From Vicinamibacteria bacterium (GTDB taxonomy: Bacteria > Acidobacteriota > Vicinamibacteria > Fen-336), in NCBI GenBank assembly GCA_025923995.1, contig JAICEW010000020.1:1-35697 (forward strand): DNA of 35,697 nucleotides, written 5' to 3'. The notes beneath the pieces were generated by a model. It was not told the DNA's origin, did not search any database, and worked only from the letters and a program-made list of their open reading frames with translations. Shown in pieces: positions 1-8,314 of the stretch (its first letter is position 1; the number at the start of each line of letters is the position of its first letter). A program made the translations under genes and the position numbers.

Positions 1-2
1 CC

Positions 3-1480
3 GACCCGGTGAACGCGTCGAGCGACTTCAGCTACACGCTCGCCGTCTCCAACGCCGGCCCCAGCACGGCCGACTCGCTCACGGTGACCGACGCGCTGCC
101 GGCCGGCGTGACCTTCGTGTCGGCGACGGGCACGGGCTGGACCTGCGGCGAGACGGCCGGGACGGTGACCTGTACGCGCGCCACCCTGGCGGTCGGCGCG
201 GCGGAGCCGATCACGATCACGGTGACGGCGCCGGCGGAGGGCGGGACGGTTACGAACACGGCGAGCGTCTCGACCACGACGGCGGACCCGGCCGCGGCCA
301 ACAACAGCGAGGGCGAGACGACGGACGTCACCGCCCAGGCCGACCTGTCGATCGTGAAGACCGACTCGGCCGACCCGGTGAACGCGTCGAGCGACTTCAG
401 CTACACGCTCGCCGTCTCCAACGCCGGCCCGAGCACTGCCGACTCGCTGACCGTCACGGATACCCTGCCGGCGGGCCTGACCTTCGTGTCGGCGACGGGC
501 TCGGGCTGGACGTGCGGTGAGACGGCCGGGACGGTGGCCTGCACCCGCGCCACCCTGGCGGTCGGTGCCGCCGAGCCGATCACGGTCACGGTGACGGCGC
601 CGGCGGAGGGGGGGACGGTCACGAACACGGCGAGTGTCTCGACCACGACGGCGGACCCGGCCGTGGCCAACAACAGCGAGGGCGAGACGACCGATGTCAC
701 GGCGATCGCGGACCTGTCGGTCACCAAGACCGACGGCCAGACCGCGGCCGTCCCGGGCCAGAGCGTGACCTACACGATCGTGGTCTCGAGCGCGGGCCCC
801 AGCTCGGTCGCCGACGCCACGGTTTCGGATGTCCTGCCGGCGACGCTGGAGAACGCAACCTGGACCTGCAGCGCGTCGGCCGGCTCGAGCTGCGCCGCCA
901 GCGGCGCGGGAAGCATCAACGACTCCGTGGACCTGCTCGCGGGCGGCACCGCGACGTACACGCTGGCCGCGACCGTCAGCGCCAGCGCGACCGGCACGCT
1001 CGCGAACACGGCGACGGTCGCGAGCACCGTGGAGGACCCGAGCCTCGCGAACAACACCGCCACCGACACCGACTCGCTGGCGCCGGAAGCCGACCTGGCC
1101 GTCGCGAAGACCGACGGCCAGACGGTAGTCGTGCCCGGCCAGTCGCTCACCTACACGATCGTGGTCTCCAACGGCGGCCCCAGCGCGGTCACGGGCGCGA
1201 CGGTGACGGACACGCTGCCCGCGGCACTGGAGAACGGCGCCTGGACCTGCAGCGCGTCGAGCGGCTCGAGCTGCGCCGCCAGCGGCGCCGGGAACATCGA
1301 CGACACGGTGGACCTGCTCGCGGGCGGCAGCGCGACGTACACCCTGACCGCGACCGTCGGCGCGGGCGCGTCCGGCGCGCTCGTGAACACGGCGACGGTC
1401 GCCGTGCCGGCGACCGCGACCGACCCCAACTCCGCGAACGACACGGCGGAGGACGCCGACAGCGTCGTCGATCCGCTCGC
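3..1480 (+). repeat. Tandem intragenic DUF11 repeats (2 x 369 bp, then 2 x 381 bp)
   Basis: The first two repeats are in register at an offset of 369 bp (position 1 corresponds to 370) and are nearly identical at the DNA level, including synonymous sites. The next two are in register at 381 bp (728 corresponds to 1109) and are also very similar. The two pairs differ more from each other than within a pair, so two separate recent duplications are the simplest reading. Further copies may lie upstream of the window. Confidence 0.8.
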
Positions 1481-2153
1481 GGTCGAGACCGAGCTGGGCC
1501 ACGGCACGCGGCTGGTGACCGACCTGGCTTCGCTGGGCGTCAACGCCGACGAGGACCGGTTCCGCATCCACCAGGATCCGTGGTCGTCCTACGAGGTCAT
1601 GGTGGACGCCGCGTCCGGCGACCTCGGCGCGGACGGCCCCGTGCTCGAGCGGCTGGCGGCGGACGGCGTCACCGTGCTCCAGACGGCCCGGCCCGTCGGC
1701 GTCGGCTCGGCCCGGACCCTGCGCTTCACCAACCCCACGGCCACTCCGGTGGCGGACCAGTCGATCCGGGTGAGGAGCGCAGGCTGCTCGAGCGACTGTG
1801 GAGCGGACGACACCTACCGCATCCGTGCGTGGGAGACGAGCGGCCGCCTGGCCCGCTTCAACAACGCGGGCTCGCAGGTGACGATCCTGCTGCTCCAGAA
1901 CCCGACGGCGGAGACCGTCTCCGGGGTCGTCTACCTCTGGAACGTGACCGGTAGCCAGGTGGCGCAGGCGTCGTTCACCCTCGATGCGCACCAGCTGCTG
2001 GTGCTCAACACCGCGACGCTGGCGGCGGGGCTGAGCGGCGCCGTGACCGTCGTCCACGACGGTCCCTACGGCGGGCTCGTCGGAAAGTCGGTCGCGTTGG
2101 AGCCGGCGACCGGCTTCAGCTTCGACTCGCCGATCGGGAACCGGCTCCGCTAG
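3..2153 (+). CDS. DUF11-repeat surface/secreted protein, 5' end missing
   Basis: The reading frame is open from the left edge, so the N-terminus and any signal peptide lie outside the window; the first in-frame GTG (position 9) falls inside a repeat and is not the true start. About 480 residues are four DUF11-type beta-sandwich repeats of 123-127 residues, each opening with ADLS(I/V)xKTD and carrying YTLAVSNAGPS, VTDxLPA and NTASV/NTATV motifs, with a Cys pair in each (for example WTC...TC). The last ~220 residues differ and end with a module containing LLLQNPTAETVSG and ALEPATGFSFDSPIG, which I recall at the C-terminus of exported repeat proteins of Acidobacteriota. DUF11 proteins are generally exported or surface-exposed and structural; no catalytic motif is visible. 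A strong hairpin follows the stop codon. Confidence 0.85.
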   Translation, partial: DPVNASSDFSYTLAVSNAGPSTADSLTVTDALPAGVTFVSATGTGWTCGETAGTVTCTRATLAVGAAEPITITVTAPAEGGTVTNTASVSTTTADPAAANNSEGETTDVTAQADLSIVKTDSADPVNASSDFSYTLAVSNAGPSTADSLTVTDTLPAGLTFVSATGSGWTCGETAGTVACTRATLAVGAAEPITVTVTAPAEGGTVTNTASVSTTTADPAVANNSEGETTDVTAIADLSVTKTDGQTAAVPGQSVTYTIVVSSAGPSSVADATVSDVLPATLENATWTCSASAGSSCAASGAGSINDSVDLLAGGTATYTLAATVSASATGTLANTATVASTVEDPSLANNTATDTDSLAPEADLAVAKTDGQTVVVPGQSLTYTIVVSNGGPSAVTGATVTDTLPAALENGAWTCSASSGSSCAASGAGNIDDTVDLLAGGSATYTLTATVGAGASGALVNTATVAVPATATDPNSANDTAEDADSVVDPLAVETELGHGTRLVTDLASLGVNADEDRFRIHQDPWSSYEVMVDAASGDLGADGPVLERLAADGVTVLQTARPVGVGSARTLRFTNPTATPVADQSIRVRSAGCSSDCGADDTYRIRAWETSGRLARFNNAGSQVTILLLQNPTAETVSGVVYLWNVTGSQVAQASFTLDAHQLLVLNTATLAAGLSGAVTVVHDGPYGGLVGKSVALEPATGFSFDSPIGNRLR

Positions 2154-2177
2154 GACCAAAGCCACCGCACGACCGGC

Positions 2178-2208
2178 CGCGGGCGAATCTCTTCCGGATT
2201 CGCCCGCG
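2178..2208 (+). terminator. Strong hairpin after the DUF11 gene, probable terminator
   Basis: A perfect 12-bp inverted repeat (left arm CGCGGGCGAATC, right arm GATTCGCCCGCG) encloses a 7-base loop, TCTTCCG, 24 bases after the stop codon. No T-tract follows, so this may be an L-shaped or Rho-assisted terminator. Confidence 0.65.
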
Positions 2209-2244
2209 CCGGCTCCCGGCCGGAACATCATCGGAGCAGGGCCG

Positions 2245-3018
2245 ATGACGTCCGTCCGGGAGGCTGCCGTGCTCCTGCAGAACAAGGTCGCCGTCATCTA
2301 CGGCGCGGGCGGGCCGATCGGCGGGGCGGTGGCCCGTGCCTTCGCGCGCGAAGGGGCGCGCGTGTTCCTCGCCGGCCGGACGCGCGCGAAGCTGGACGAG
2401 GTCGCCGAGGACATCCGCTCGACGGGCGACGTCGCGCACACGGCGCTCGTGAACGCGCTGGACGAGCGGGCGGTGGACGACTACGTCGACGCCGTCGTCC
2501 GGCAGACGGGGCGGGTGGACGTCTCGTTCGACCTCATCTCGTACGCCGACGTGCAGAAGCCGCTGATGGAGATCACGGCCGACGAGTTCCTGCAGCCCGT
2601 CGTGACCGCGCTGCGCTCGCAGTTCCTCACCGCGCGCGCGGCGGCGCGCCACATGGTCCGCCGCGGCTCGGGCGTGATCCTGGCGTTCGGCGGCGGCGGC
2701 GCGCAGACGCTGGCGGGGCTGGGCGGCTTCAAGGTCGCGCTCGACGCGGTCGAGGGGCTCCGCCGCCAATGGGCCTGCGAGCTGGGCCGGCACGGCGTGC
2801 GCGTCGTCACGCTGAAGTCGGGCGGCGTCCCCGAGACGATCCCCGAGGGGACGGCGGGCGCCGGGGAGATCGCGGAGTCCATCCGCACGCGTACGCTCCT
2901 GGGGCGGGCCGCCACGCTGGACGACGTCGGCCACGTCGCCGCCTTCGTGGCCTCGGACCGGGCCCGCACGCTCACCGCGACCGAGGTCAACATCTCCTGC
3001 GGCGCGCTCGCGGACTGA
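2245..3018 (+). CDS. SDR-fold protein lacking the catalytic Tyr/Lys
   Basis: This is a short-chain dehydrogenase/reductase fold of 257 residues, the usual size for a classical SDR. The dinucleotide-binding loop GAGGPIG (residues 20-26) is present. The NNAG motif is replaced by LISYA near residue 97. Where YxxxK should precede the AVEGL helix the sequence is F162-KVA-L166, so both the catalytic Tyr and Lys are missing; the usual Ser strand reads ILAFGGGG. I recall a divergent group of SDR-annotated proteins with this GGFxVA pattern. It may bind NAD(P) without classical SDR chemistry. ATG 2245 has GGAG eight bases upstream. A GTG at 2269 has a better-placed GGGAGG and gives MLLQNKVAVIYG, a more typical SDR N-terminus, so the true start may be 24 bases later. 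The next gene begins 11 bases after the stop. Confidence 0.82.
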   Translation: MTSVREAAVLLQNKVAVIYGAGGPIGGAVARAFAREGARVFLAGRTRAKLDEVAEDIRSTGDVAHTALVNALDERAVDDYVDAVVRQTGRVDVSFDLISYADVQKPLMEITADEFLQPVVTALRSQFLTARAAARHMVRRGSGVILAFGGGGAQTLAGLGGFKVALDAVEGLRRQWACELGRHGVRVVTLKSGGVPETIPEGTAGAGEIAESIRTRTLLGRAATLDDVGHVAAFVASDRARTLTATEVNISCGALAD

Positions 3019-3029
3019 AGGGAGGGACC

Positions 3030-3464
3030 GTGCGGACACTGACGGCGACGATCGTCCTGGCGGGTGTCGCGGCCTGCGCGCCCCCCAAGCCGGCGGACGT
3101 ACCACCGGCGACGCAAGAGGCCCCACCCACGACGCAGGCGCCTCCGCCCACGACCGTCACCACGGCCCCTCCGACCGACGCCTGGCTCGGCCGCTGGAGC
3201 GGTGTCGAAGGGACGTCCCTCGAGCTGGCGCGCGCGGGTGGGGGCTACGCCGTCACCATCGCGAGCCTCGACGGGCAGCGGACCTTCGAGGGCGCCGCCG
3301 TCCGCGACCACGTCGAGTTCGTGCGCGACGGCCGCACCGAGTCCATCCGCCACGCCAGCGGCAGGGAGACGGGCATGAAGTGGCTGGCCCGCGAGACGAA
3401 CTGCCTCGTGGTCACGGTCGGAAGCGAAGGGTTCTGCCGCACATCCTCCCGTTCTAGTCCATGA
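3030..3464 (+). CDS. Small lipoprotein of unknown function
   Basis: A 144-residue protein starting at GTG with GGGAGG four bases upstream. The N-terminus (VRTLTATIVLAGVAAC) is a lipoprotein signal with Cys16 at the lipobox VAAC. It is followed by a Pro/Thr-rich linker (residues 17-50) and a globular part beginning WLGRWSG, probably a small beta-barrel-like domain. The segment TGMKWLARETNCLVV...GFCR resembles the C-terminus of a family of small secreted proteins that I recall but cannot name; the two Cys could form a disulfide. It lies 11 bases after the SDR gene, so the two may be co-transcribed. Its last 11 bases overlap the 3' end of the opposing DUF3616-like gene. Function unknown. Confidence 0.75.
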   Translation: MRTLTATIVLAGVAACAPPKPADVPPATQEAPPTTQAPPPTTVTTAPPTDAWLGRWSGVEGTSLELARAGGGYAVTIASLDGQRTFEGAAVRDHVEFVRDGRTESIRHASGRETGMKWLARETNCLVVTVGSEGFCRTSSRSSP

Positions 3465-4323
3465 GCAGGTAGCGGCTCGTATCGCACAGGACCAGCGTCA
3501 CGGCCTTGCCCCCGACCTTCGTCGGTGCGACGCCCTCCGGCTTGAGATCGTCGGGGAAGGTGGCCACCACCTTCACGGACGCCCCGCTGCCGTCCCAGCG
3601 CACCAGCCGCGAGGTGCCGGCGCCCTGGACGCCACCGGCGATCACCCAGTAGCCGCCGGCTCCGTCCGCCTCCATGCCGCGGATTCCCGACCCGCCCAGG
3701 TCCAGCGTCAACGGCGCGCCGACCTCGAGGTTCGCCGCGGTGAAGGCTCCACGCGGCTCGCGCAGCCTGGCCGGCACCACCTGCGCGCGGCCGCCGACGA
3801 GCGGTGCGCGAAGGCCGAGCAGGAGGCGGCCGCCCTTCGCATCCCAGGCGAGACCCTCGATATTGAGCCCCGCCTTCTTCCCGCCCTTGCCGGAGGACAG
3901 CGTGTCGGCGAGCAGCGAGGTGAGGTCGTCGATCGACTGCACGCCTTCGGCCCGCCGGTGCCCGCCGTCGATGCGGAACCGCACGAGACCCGCACCACCC
4001 GGCTTGCCGCGCGACTGGGATCCGACGACGTAGACGTGCGTGCCGTCGGTCGTGATGCCTTCCGGATCCACGACGCTGGTGCCGAGCGGGATCGCAGTGG
4101 GCGGCCCCGCCGGCGAGCCGTCCGCCGCGAAGTCCATCCAGAACACGGTGTCGGGCCGAGCGTCGTCCACGAAGAGCACGCCCTTGCCGTCGGGGGACTG
4201 GACGGCTCCCGAGGCCTCGTAAGGTCCGCCCGCAAGGGTACGCACGGGCCCGAGATCGGCGGCGCGTGCCGAGACGGCCGCCGCCAGCGCCACGGCCGCG
4301 ACGGCGACCCGCAGGGCGGTCAC
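3454..4323 (-). CDS. DUF3616-like secreted protein
   Basis: A 289-residue protein starting at GTG 4323, chosen because this GTG forms a GTGA overlap with the TGA of the upstream gene and leads straight into a signal peptide (VTALRVAVAAVALAAAVSARA). The mature part looks like a beta-propeller, with repeats such as SPDGKGVLFVDDARPD, DGTHVYVVGSQSRG and PEGITTDG. The segment NIEGLAWDAKGGRLLLGLR followed by GIRGMEADGAGGYWVIAGG matches what I recall of DUF3616. The reading frame stays open about 150 codons further upstream, but that part is antisense-like arginine-rich sequence over the neighbouring gene. It is probably periplasmic, with the substrate unknown. Translational coupling to the 142-residue secreted protein suggests they work together. 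Confidence 0.75.
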   Translation of the reverse strand: MTALRVAVAAVALAAAVSARAADLGPVRTLAGGPYEASGAVQSPDGKGVLFVDDARPDTVFWMDFAADGSPAGPPTAIPLGTSVVDPEGITTDGTHVYVVGSQSRGKPGGAGLVRFRIDGGHRRAEGVQSIDDLTSLLADTLSSGKGGKKAGLNIEGLAWDAKGGRLLLGLRAPLVGGRAQVVPARLREPRGAFTAANLEVGAPLTLDLGGSGIRGMEADGAGGYWVIAGGVQGAGTSRLVRWDGSGASVKVVATFPDDLKPEGVAPTKVGGKAVTLVLCDTSRYLLMD

Positions 4324-4748
4324 CGGCCCACGGGGCCGAACAGCTCGATCTCGGCCTCGCCTCCCGAGCCGGCGATCAACGACCCGATCTCCTGGCCGTC
4401 GACCCACACGGTGAGCGCCGCGCCGGCCGCGACCCCCTTCACCTCGATCTCCAGCTCCTGCATCGTCTGGCCTTCGGCGGTTCTCGTCTCCACTTCGGCT
4501 TCGCCCGTGGCGCCCCTCGGCCCGGAGAGGACGGCCTTGCGCTCGCGCTCGCGTCCCGCCCCTTCCTTGGCCTCGCCGAAGGTGCCAGAGGCCACGACCT
4601 GCCCGGAGTCGTCCTTGAGCTCGATGGCGCTGGCGAAGGCCAGGTCCTTGGTGTTCGCCGGCAGCACGACCCGGTTCTCGGCCGCGGTCACCAGGACGAC
4701 GGCGAAGACGGGTATGGCGGCCGGCATGAATGCGAATGGCATCCTCAT
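4320..4748 (-). CDS. Secreted hypothetical protein, 142 aa
   Basis: It starts at ATG 4748, preceded by GAGGAGG at good spacing. The N-terminus MRMPFAFMPAAIPVFAVVLVTAAENRVV is a likely signal peptide. The remainder is predicted beta-rich (LAFASAIELKDDSGQVVASGTF ... TVWVDGQEIGSLIAG), with a charged, Glu/Arg-rich linker around residues 62-72. The last third resembles repeated small domains seen in secreted proteins where a property is offset by a linear term, but I cannot place the family. Its TGA overlaps the GTG of the DUF3616-like gene. The MutS-like gene lies 110 bases upstream on the same strand. Function not recognised. Confidence 0.65.
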   Translation of the reverse strand: MRMPFAFMPAAIPVFAVVLVTAAENRVVLPANTKDLAFASAIELKDDSGQVVASGTFGEAKEGAGRERERKAVLSGPRGATGEAEVETRTAEGQTMQELEIEVKGVAAGAALTVWVDGQEIGSLIAGSGGEAEIELFGPVGR

Positions 4749-4858
4749 GGGTCCTCCTCGGGGTGCCCCTCACCCTCGGGGATCCAAGATCAGGGCCAGA
4801 TGGCCAGGCCGGGCAGGGAAGCCCTGAACATCGACCTCGGCGCGCCCTCGTCCAGGAA

Positions 4859-6637
4859 TTACACCTGCAGGCCGACCGCGCGCATGAGCCCGATCGCGTT
4901 GCCCTTCTGGACCGGCCCGGGCTTGAGGCGGTAGTCGAACGCGATCACGTCCCCCTCGAGGTGGTCCTCGAAGTGCACGTTGGTGGCGCGCGGGGCCAGG
5001 CTGACCGCGATCTCGGCCAGCGCCAGGTCGTGCGACGTGACCAGGCCGATCGCGCGCAGCTCCAGCAGCGAGCGCACGACCGCCTCCGCGCCGATGCGCC
5101 GCTCCGCGGAGTTGGTGCCGTCGAAGATCTCGTCCATCAGGAACAGCGCGGGCACCGGACCGCGCGCGACGTCCAGCACCTGGCGGATGCGCTTGATCTC
5201 CGCGTAGAAGCGCGACTCGCCGTCCTGCAGCGAGTCCTGGACGCGGATCGACGCCCCCACGGCCAGCGGAGACAGGCGCAGCGACACCGCGCGCACGGGC
5301 GCGCCCGCGAGCGCCAGGACGGTGTTCACGCCGACCGTGCGCAGGAGCGTGCTCTTGCCCGACATGTTCGAGCCGGTGACCACGAGCATCTGGTGGCCCT
5401 CGTCGAGGACGACGTCGTTGCGGACCCCCCGCGCGGCCGGGATGAGCGGATGGGCCACGCCCGTCGCCTCGAGACGCGGGCCTGCGTCGTCGAGGTCGGG
5501 ATACGGGTCCTGCGGGCTCTCGAACGCGTACGTGCCCAGGCTGGCGAGGGCTTCCAGCTCGCCCAGCGCCGCCAGCCAGCGCAGCGTCGCGGCACCGAAG
5601 CGGCGCCGCCAGCTCTCGACGGCCGCGGCGAGATGCAGGTCCCAGACCAGGTAGAAGGCCAGGACCCCGAAGATCACGTTGCCCTTCGACTCGTGCGCTT
5701 CCAGCCAGCTCTTGAGGCGCGCGATGGGGCGCGCCGGCGGGTCGCCCTCGGCCGTCAGCGCCTCGTGCAGCGCGCGGAGCCGTGCCGACTCGAAGCGCTC
5801 TCCGGTCAGGCGGCCGAAGACCTCCGCCAGGGCCTGCAGGTCGTGGATGGGCCGGCCGATGCGCTCCAGCACCGTCTGGCTGAAGGCGCGCGCGCGCCGG
5901 CCGCAGAAAGCGACGCCGGCCGTGGCGGCGTAGAACGGCGTGAGTCCCCACCAGTCGATGCCCGCGAGGCTCACGACCACCATGGCCGAGCAGGCGAAGG
6001 CCGCGGCCCTCAGCTCGGTCGGCACGGGGACGGGCGGCGCGGCCGCCCAGTCCGCGAGCGTCTTCGAGTCGACCGCATGCCGCGCCTCCGCCCCCAGCAC
6101 GGCCATGTCCTCGCGCAGGTCGAGGCGCGGTCCCAGCTCGGCGGCGGCGCGCTGCCGCTCGCGCAGGGCCTCGAGGGGCGTGGCCGCCAGGAGCCACGAC
6201 GCCAGGACGTCCTGCCCCGCATGCGTTCGGGCGACGCAGAGCCGCTCGAACACCGAGCCGCGACCGAACAGGTCGAGGTCGGCCGCGTAGGGATGATGGG
6301 GGTCGAGGAAGCGCTCTCCGGCCTCACCGCGGCCGATCCAGTCCCCGGCCAGCCGGTCGAGGGCCGCTTCGTGGAACGCGACCCGCCGCCGCGCGCGCGC
6401 CAGCCGACGCGCCACGCGCTCGTGCACCACGACCAGCACGAAGAAGGCGAGCGCGGCCAGGCCCAGCACGACGGCCAGCGCGCGGACCCACCCGAGAGCG
6501 ATCAGCGCGGCGAGGGCCACCGCGCCCACGACACCGCGCGCGATGGAGAGGCGCCGGTCGCGCTGCTGGAGCGCCTCGACCTCGCTCCGCCGTGAGTCCA
6601 GACGGCTCGCGTACGCCTCGCGGGGATCCTGCAACAT
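4859..6637 (-). CDS. Membrane-anchored MutS-like ATPase
   Basis: A 592-residue protein ending in a MutS-type ABC ATPase domain: Walker A GSNMSGKST at residues 422-430, Walker B FLMDEIFDGTNSAER with D502-E503, and an H-loop TSHD near 535. The lever/core helices precede it, but the mismatch-binding domain I and its Phe-x-Glu motif are absent. Instead residues ~36-70 are two hydrophobic stretches (VVGAVALAALIALGW; LAVVLGLAALAFFVLVVVH), and further hydrophobic segments lie near 210-245 and 318-340, so it is probably an inner-membrane protein. Homologues annotated as MutS family proteins occur in Bacteroidota and Acidobacteriota. It is unlikely to perform canonical mismatch repair. The desaturase gene ends 46 bases upstream on the same strand. 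Confidence 0.85.
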   Translation of the reverse strand: MLQDPREAYASRLDSRRSEVEALQQRDRRLSIARGVVGAVALAALIALGWVRALAVVLGLAALAFFVLVVVHERVARRLARARRRVAFHEAALDRLAGDWIGRGEAGERFLDPHHPYAADLDLFGRGSVFERLCVARTHAGQDVLASWLLAATPLEALRERQRAAAELGPRLDLREDMAVLGAEARHAVDSKTLADWAAAPPVPVPTELRAAAFACSAMVVVSLAGIDWWGLTPFYAATAGVAFCGRRARAFSQTVLERIGRPIHDLQALAEVFGRLTGERFESARLRALHEALTAEGDPPARPIARLKSWLEAHESKGNVIFGVLAFYLVWDLHLAAAVESWRRRFGAATLRWLAALGELEALASLGTYAFESPQDPYPDLDDAGPRLEATGVAHPLIPAARGVRNDVVLDEGHQMLVVTGSNMSGKSTLLRTVGVNTVLALAGAPVRAVSLRLSPLAVGASIRVQDSLQDGESRFYAEIKRIRQVLDVARGPVPALFLMDEIFDGTNSAERRIGAEAVVRSLLELRAIGLVTSHDLALAEIAVSLAPRATNVHFEDHLEGDVIAFDYRLKPGPVQKGNAIGLMRAVGLQV

Positions 6638-6683
6638 GCCCCCGCATCCTATCCGACTCGCGGGGGCGGTCCGACCGATCCGG

Positions 6684-7559
6684 CTAGGCGGCGGGTTCCT
6701 CGACCAGCACCGCGTGGTCCTTGCGGTCCAGGCGGAACTTGTCGGCGGTCGCCGGCAGGCGCTGTACGTCCTTCGCGAGACCGAGGGCCATCAGGCCGCG
6801 GATGACCATCCAGGTCATGTCGACCTCCCACCACTCGTGGCCGTGCCGCGCGGAGCGCTGGAACGCATGGTGGTTGTTGTGCCAGCCCTCGCCCCAGGCC
6901 ACGAGGCCGACCCACCAAAGGTTGGTCGAGCCCTCGGGCGTGTCGTACGTGCGGTAGCCCCAGGTGTGCGACGCCGAGTTCACGAACCAGGTGGCGTGGA
7001 GGTTGATGACCATCCGCAGGAACGTGCCCCAGACGACGAAGGCCCAGCCGCCCCAGGCGTACAGCGCGAGCCCCACGATGATGTTCGGGAAGACGTGCAG
7101 GCGATTCATCACGCGGTGGACCGGGTCGGCCACCAGCTCGGGCGCGTGCTTCCTCTCGATCTCGCGGAGGTCGGAGCCGATCTTGGTGAGGATCCAGCCG
7201 ATGTGGCTCCACCAGAACCCGTCCTTGGGCGTGTGCAGGTCCTTGCCCTCGCGGTCGGACAGCGTGTGGTGCATGCGGTGCATGGCGACCCACGTGATGG
7301 CGCCACCCTCGCTCGCGAGCATGCCGCAGAACGTGAGCGCGTATTCCAGGGGCTTGGGCACGCGGAACCCGCGGTGCGTCAGGAGGCGGTGGTAGGTCAG
7401 GCAGACGCCGATGGACCCGGACAGCCACCAGCCGGCGATGCAGATGGCGAGCGCCGTCCAGGAGAAGTACCAGAATGCCGTCGCCGCGATCGCGTGGACG
7501 ACCCCGAAGTAGACGACGTTCACCCAGTCGAAGCGCTTGCCGTTCCAGGTCAGGGTCAC
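6684..7559 (-). CDS. Fatty acid (acyl-CoA type) delta-9 desaturase
   Basis: A 291-residue integral-membrane di-iron desaturase, which introduces a cis double bond into a saturated acyl chain using O2 and an electron donor. The His boxes are HRLLTH (57-62), HRMHH (94-98) and HNNHH (227-231), plus NSASH (194-198), matching the stearoyl-CoA desaturase/DesC arrangement. Hydrophobic segments lie near residues 16-55, 72-90 and 155-185. The start is GTG 7559, because GGAGG sits seven bases upstream and the sequence then reads VTLTWNGKRFDWVN; the 51 codons further upstream are not desaturase-like. It is divergently transcribed from the glycine-zipper gene, with a perfect small palindrome in between. 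It may be co-transcribed with the MutS-like gene. No cytochrome b5 or ferredoxin domain is fused. Confidence 0.92.
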   Translation of the reverse strand: MTLTWNGKRFDWVNVVYFGVVHAIAATAFWYFSWTALAICIAGWWLSGSIGVCLTYHRLLTHRGFRVPKPLEYALTFCGMLASEGGAITWVAMHRMHHTLSDREGKDLHTPKDGFWWSHIGWILTKIGSDLREIERKHAPELVADPVHRVMNRLHVFPNIIVGLALYAWGGWAFVVWGTFLRMVINLHATWFVNSASHTWGYRTYDTPEGSTNLWWVGLVAWGEGWHNNHHAFQRSARHGHEWWEVDMTWMVIRGLMALGLAKDVQRLPATADKFRLDRKDHAVLVEEPAA

Positions 7560-7625
7560 GAGGGAGCCTCCAGGGGCCTTCACCCCGAAGGCCGCATCGA
7601 AGACTAGCAAGTGCGGCGAGGACGC

Positions 7626-7636
7626 ACTGTCACAGT
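7626..7636. promoter_or_regulatory. Palindrome ACTGTCACAGT in a divergent promoter region
   Basis: A perfect 11-base inverted repeat (ACTGT, C, ACAGT) lies 67 bases upstream of the desaturase start in the 206-base gap between two divergent genes. Position and symmetry suit a repressor half-site pair, but it does not match an operator I recognise. Confidence 0.3.
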
Positions 7637-7765
7637 TTCGTAATACCTGCGCCGATCCTGTACAAACGCGCCTCCCCCTTGCACAAATGGCCCCTGCGCG
7701 CGGCCATGCCAAAGGGTTTGCGCGTGGCGCGTCGATTGCTCCTGGGATGGCGTGGGAGGTTCTCC

Positions 7766-8287
7766 GTGAAGAAATCCAAGGATGACGTGATGGACGATAC
7801 GCGCAAGGAAAGCAACCCCGATCCGCTGACGGGCGCGCCGGGCGCGCATCCGGTGGGCGTGGGGGTCGGTGCGACGGGTGGGGCGGCGGTTGGAGCCGCA
7901 GTGGGCAGTATCGGCGGGCCGGTCGGAACGGTCGTCGGTGCCGCCATCGGCGGCGTCGCTGGCGGGCTGGCCGGCAAGGGCGTGGCCGAGCAGGTGAACC
8001 CGACGCTCGAGGAGGCCTACTGGCGGGACAACTACAGTAGCCGGCCCTACGTCGAGACCGGCCGGACGTACGACGAGTACGGACCCGCCTATCGGTACGG
8101 GTGGGAGTCCTACTACCGCCATCCAGGCCGTCGCTTCGAGGACGTCGAGGGCGACCTCGAGCGGGACTGGGATCGCGCGAAGGGCAGCTCGAAGCTGACC
8201 TGGGACAAGGCGAAGCACGCCACCAGGGACGCGTGGCATCGCGTGGAACGCGCGCTGCCTGGCGACTTCGACAAGGACGGCCGCTGA
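7766..8287 (+). CDS. Glycine-zipper protein of unknown function
   Basis: A 173-residue protein. Start GTG 7766 was chosen because GGGAGG precedes it by six bases and the sequence then reads VKKSKDDVMDDTRKESNPDPLTG. Residues ~30-70 are a glycine-zipper segment (VGVGVGATGGAAVGAAVG ... GGVAGGLAGKG) that could insert in a membrane. It is followed by EQVNPTLEEAYWRDNYSSRPY, a Tyr-rich stretch (YDEYGPAYRYGWESYYR) and a charged helical tail. I recall this architecture as a widespread uncharacterised family in proteobacteria, sometimes linked to envelope or general stress, but nothing here proves a role. A terminator-like hairpin follows. Confidence 0.8.
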   Translation: MKKSKDDVMDDTRKESNPDPLTGAPGAHPVGVGVGATGGAAVGAAVGSIGGPVGTVVGAAIGGVAGGLAGKGVAEQVNPTLEEAYWRDNYSSRPYVETGRTYDEYGPAYRYGWESYYRHPGRRFEDVEGDLERDWDRAKGSSKLTWDKAKHATRDAWHRVERALPGDFDKDGR

Positions 8288-8314
8288 CCGACGCTGCGGG
8301 CCTTTGGTCGTCTC

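Noticed and set aside
4730-6595. Long plus-strand open frame of 621 codons over the MutS-like gene
   Set aside because: Its translation is Arg/Ala/Gln-rich low-complexity sequence without motifs; the opposite strand encodes a clear ATPase. High GC creates such antisense frames.
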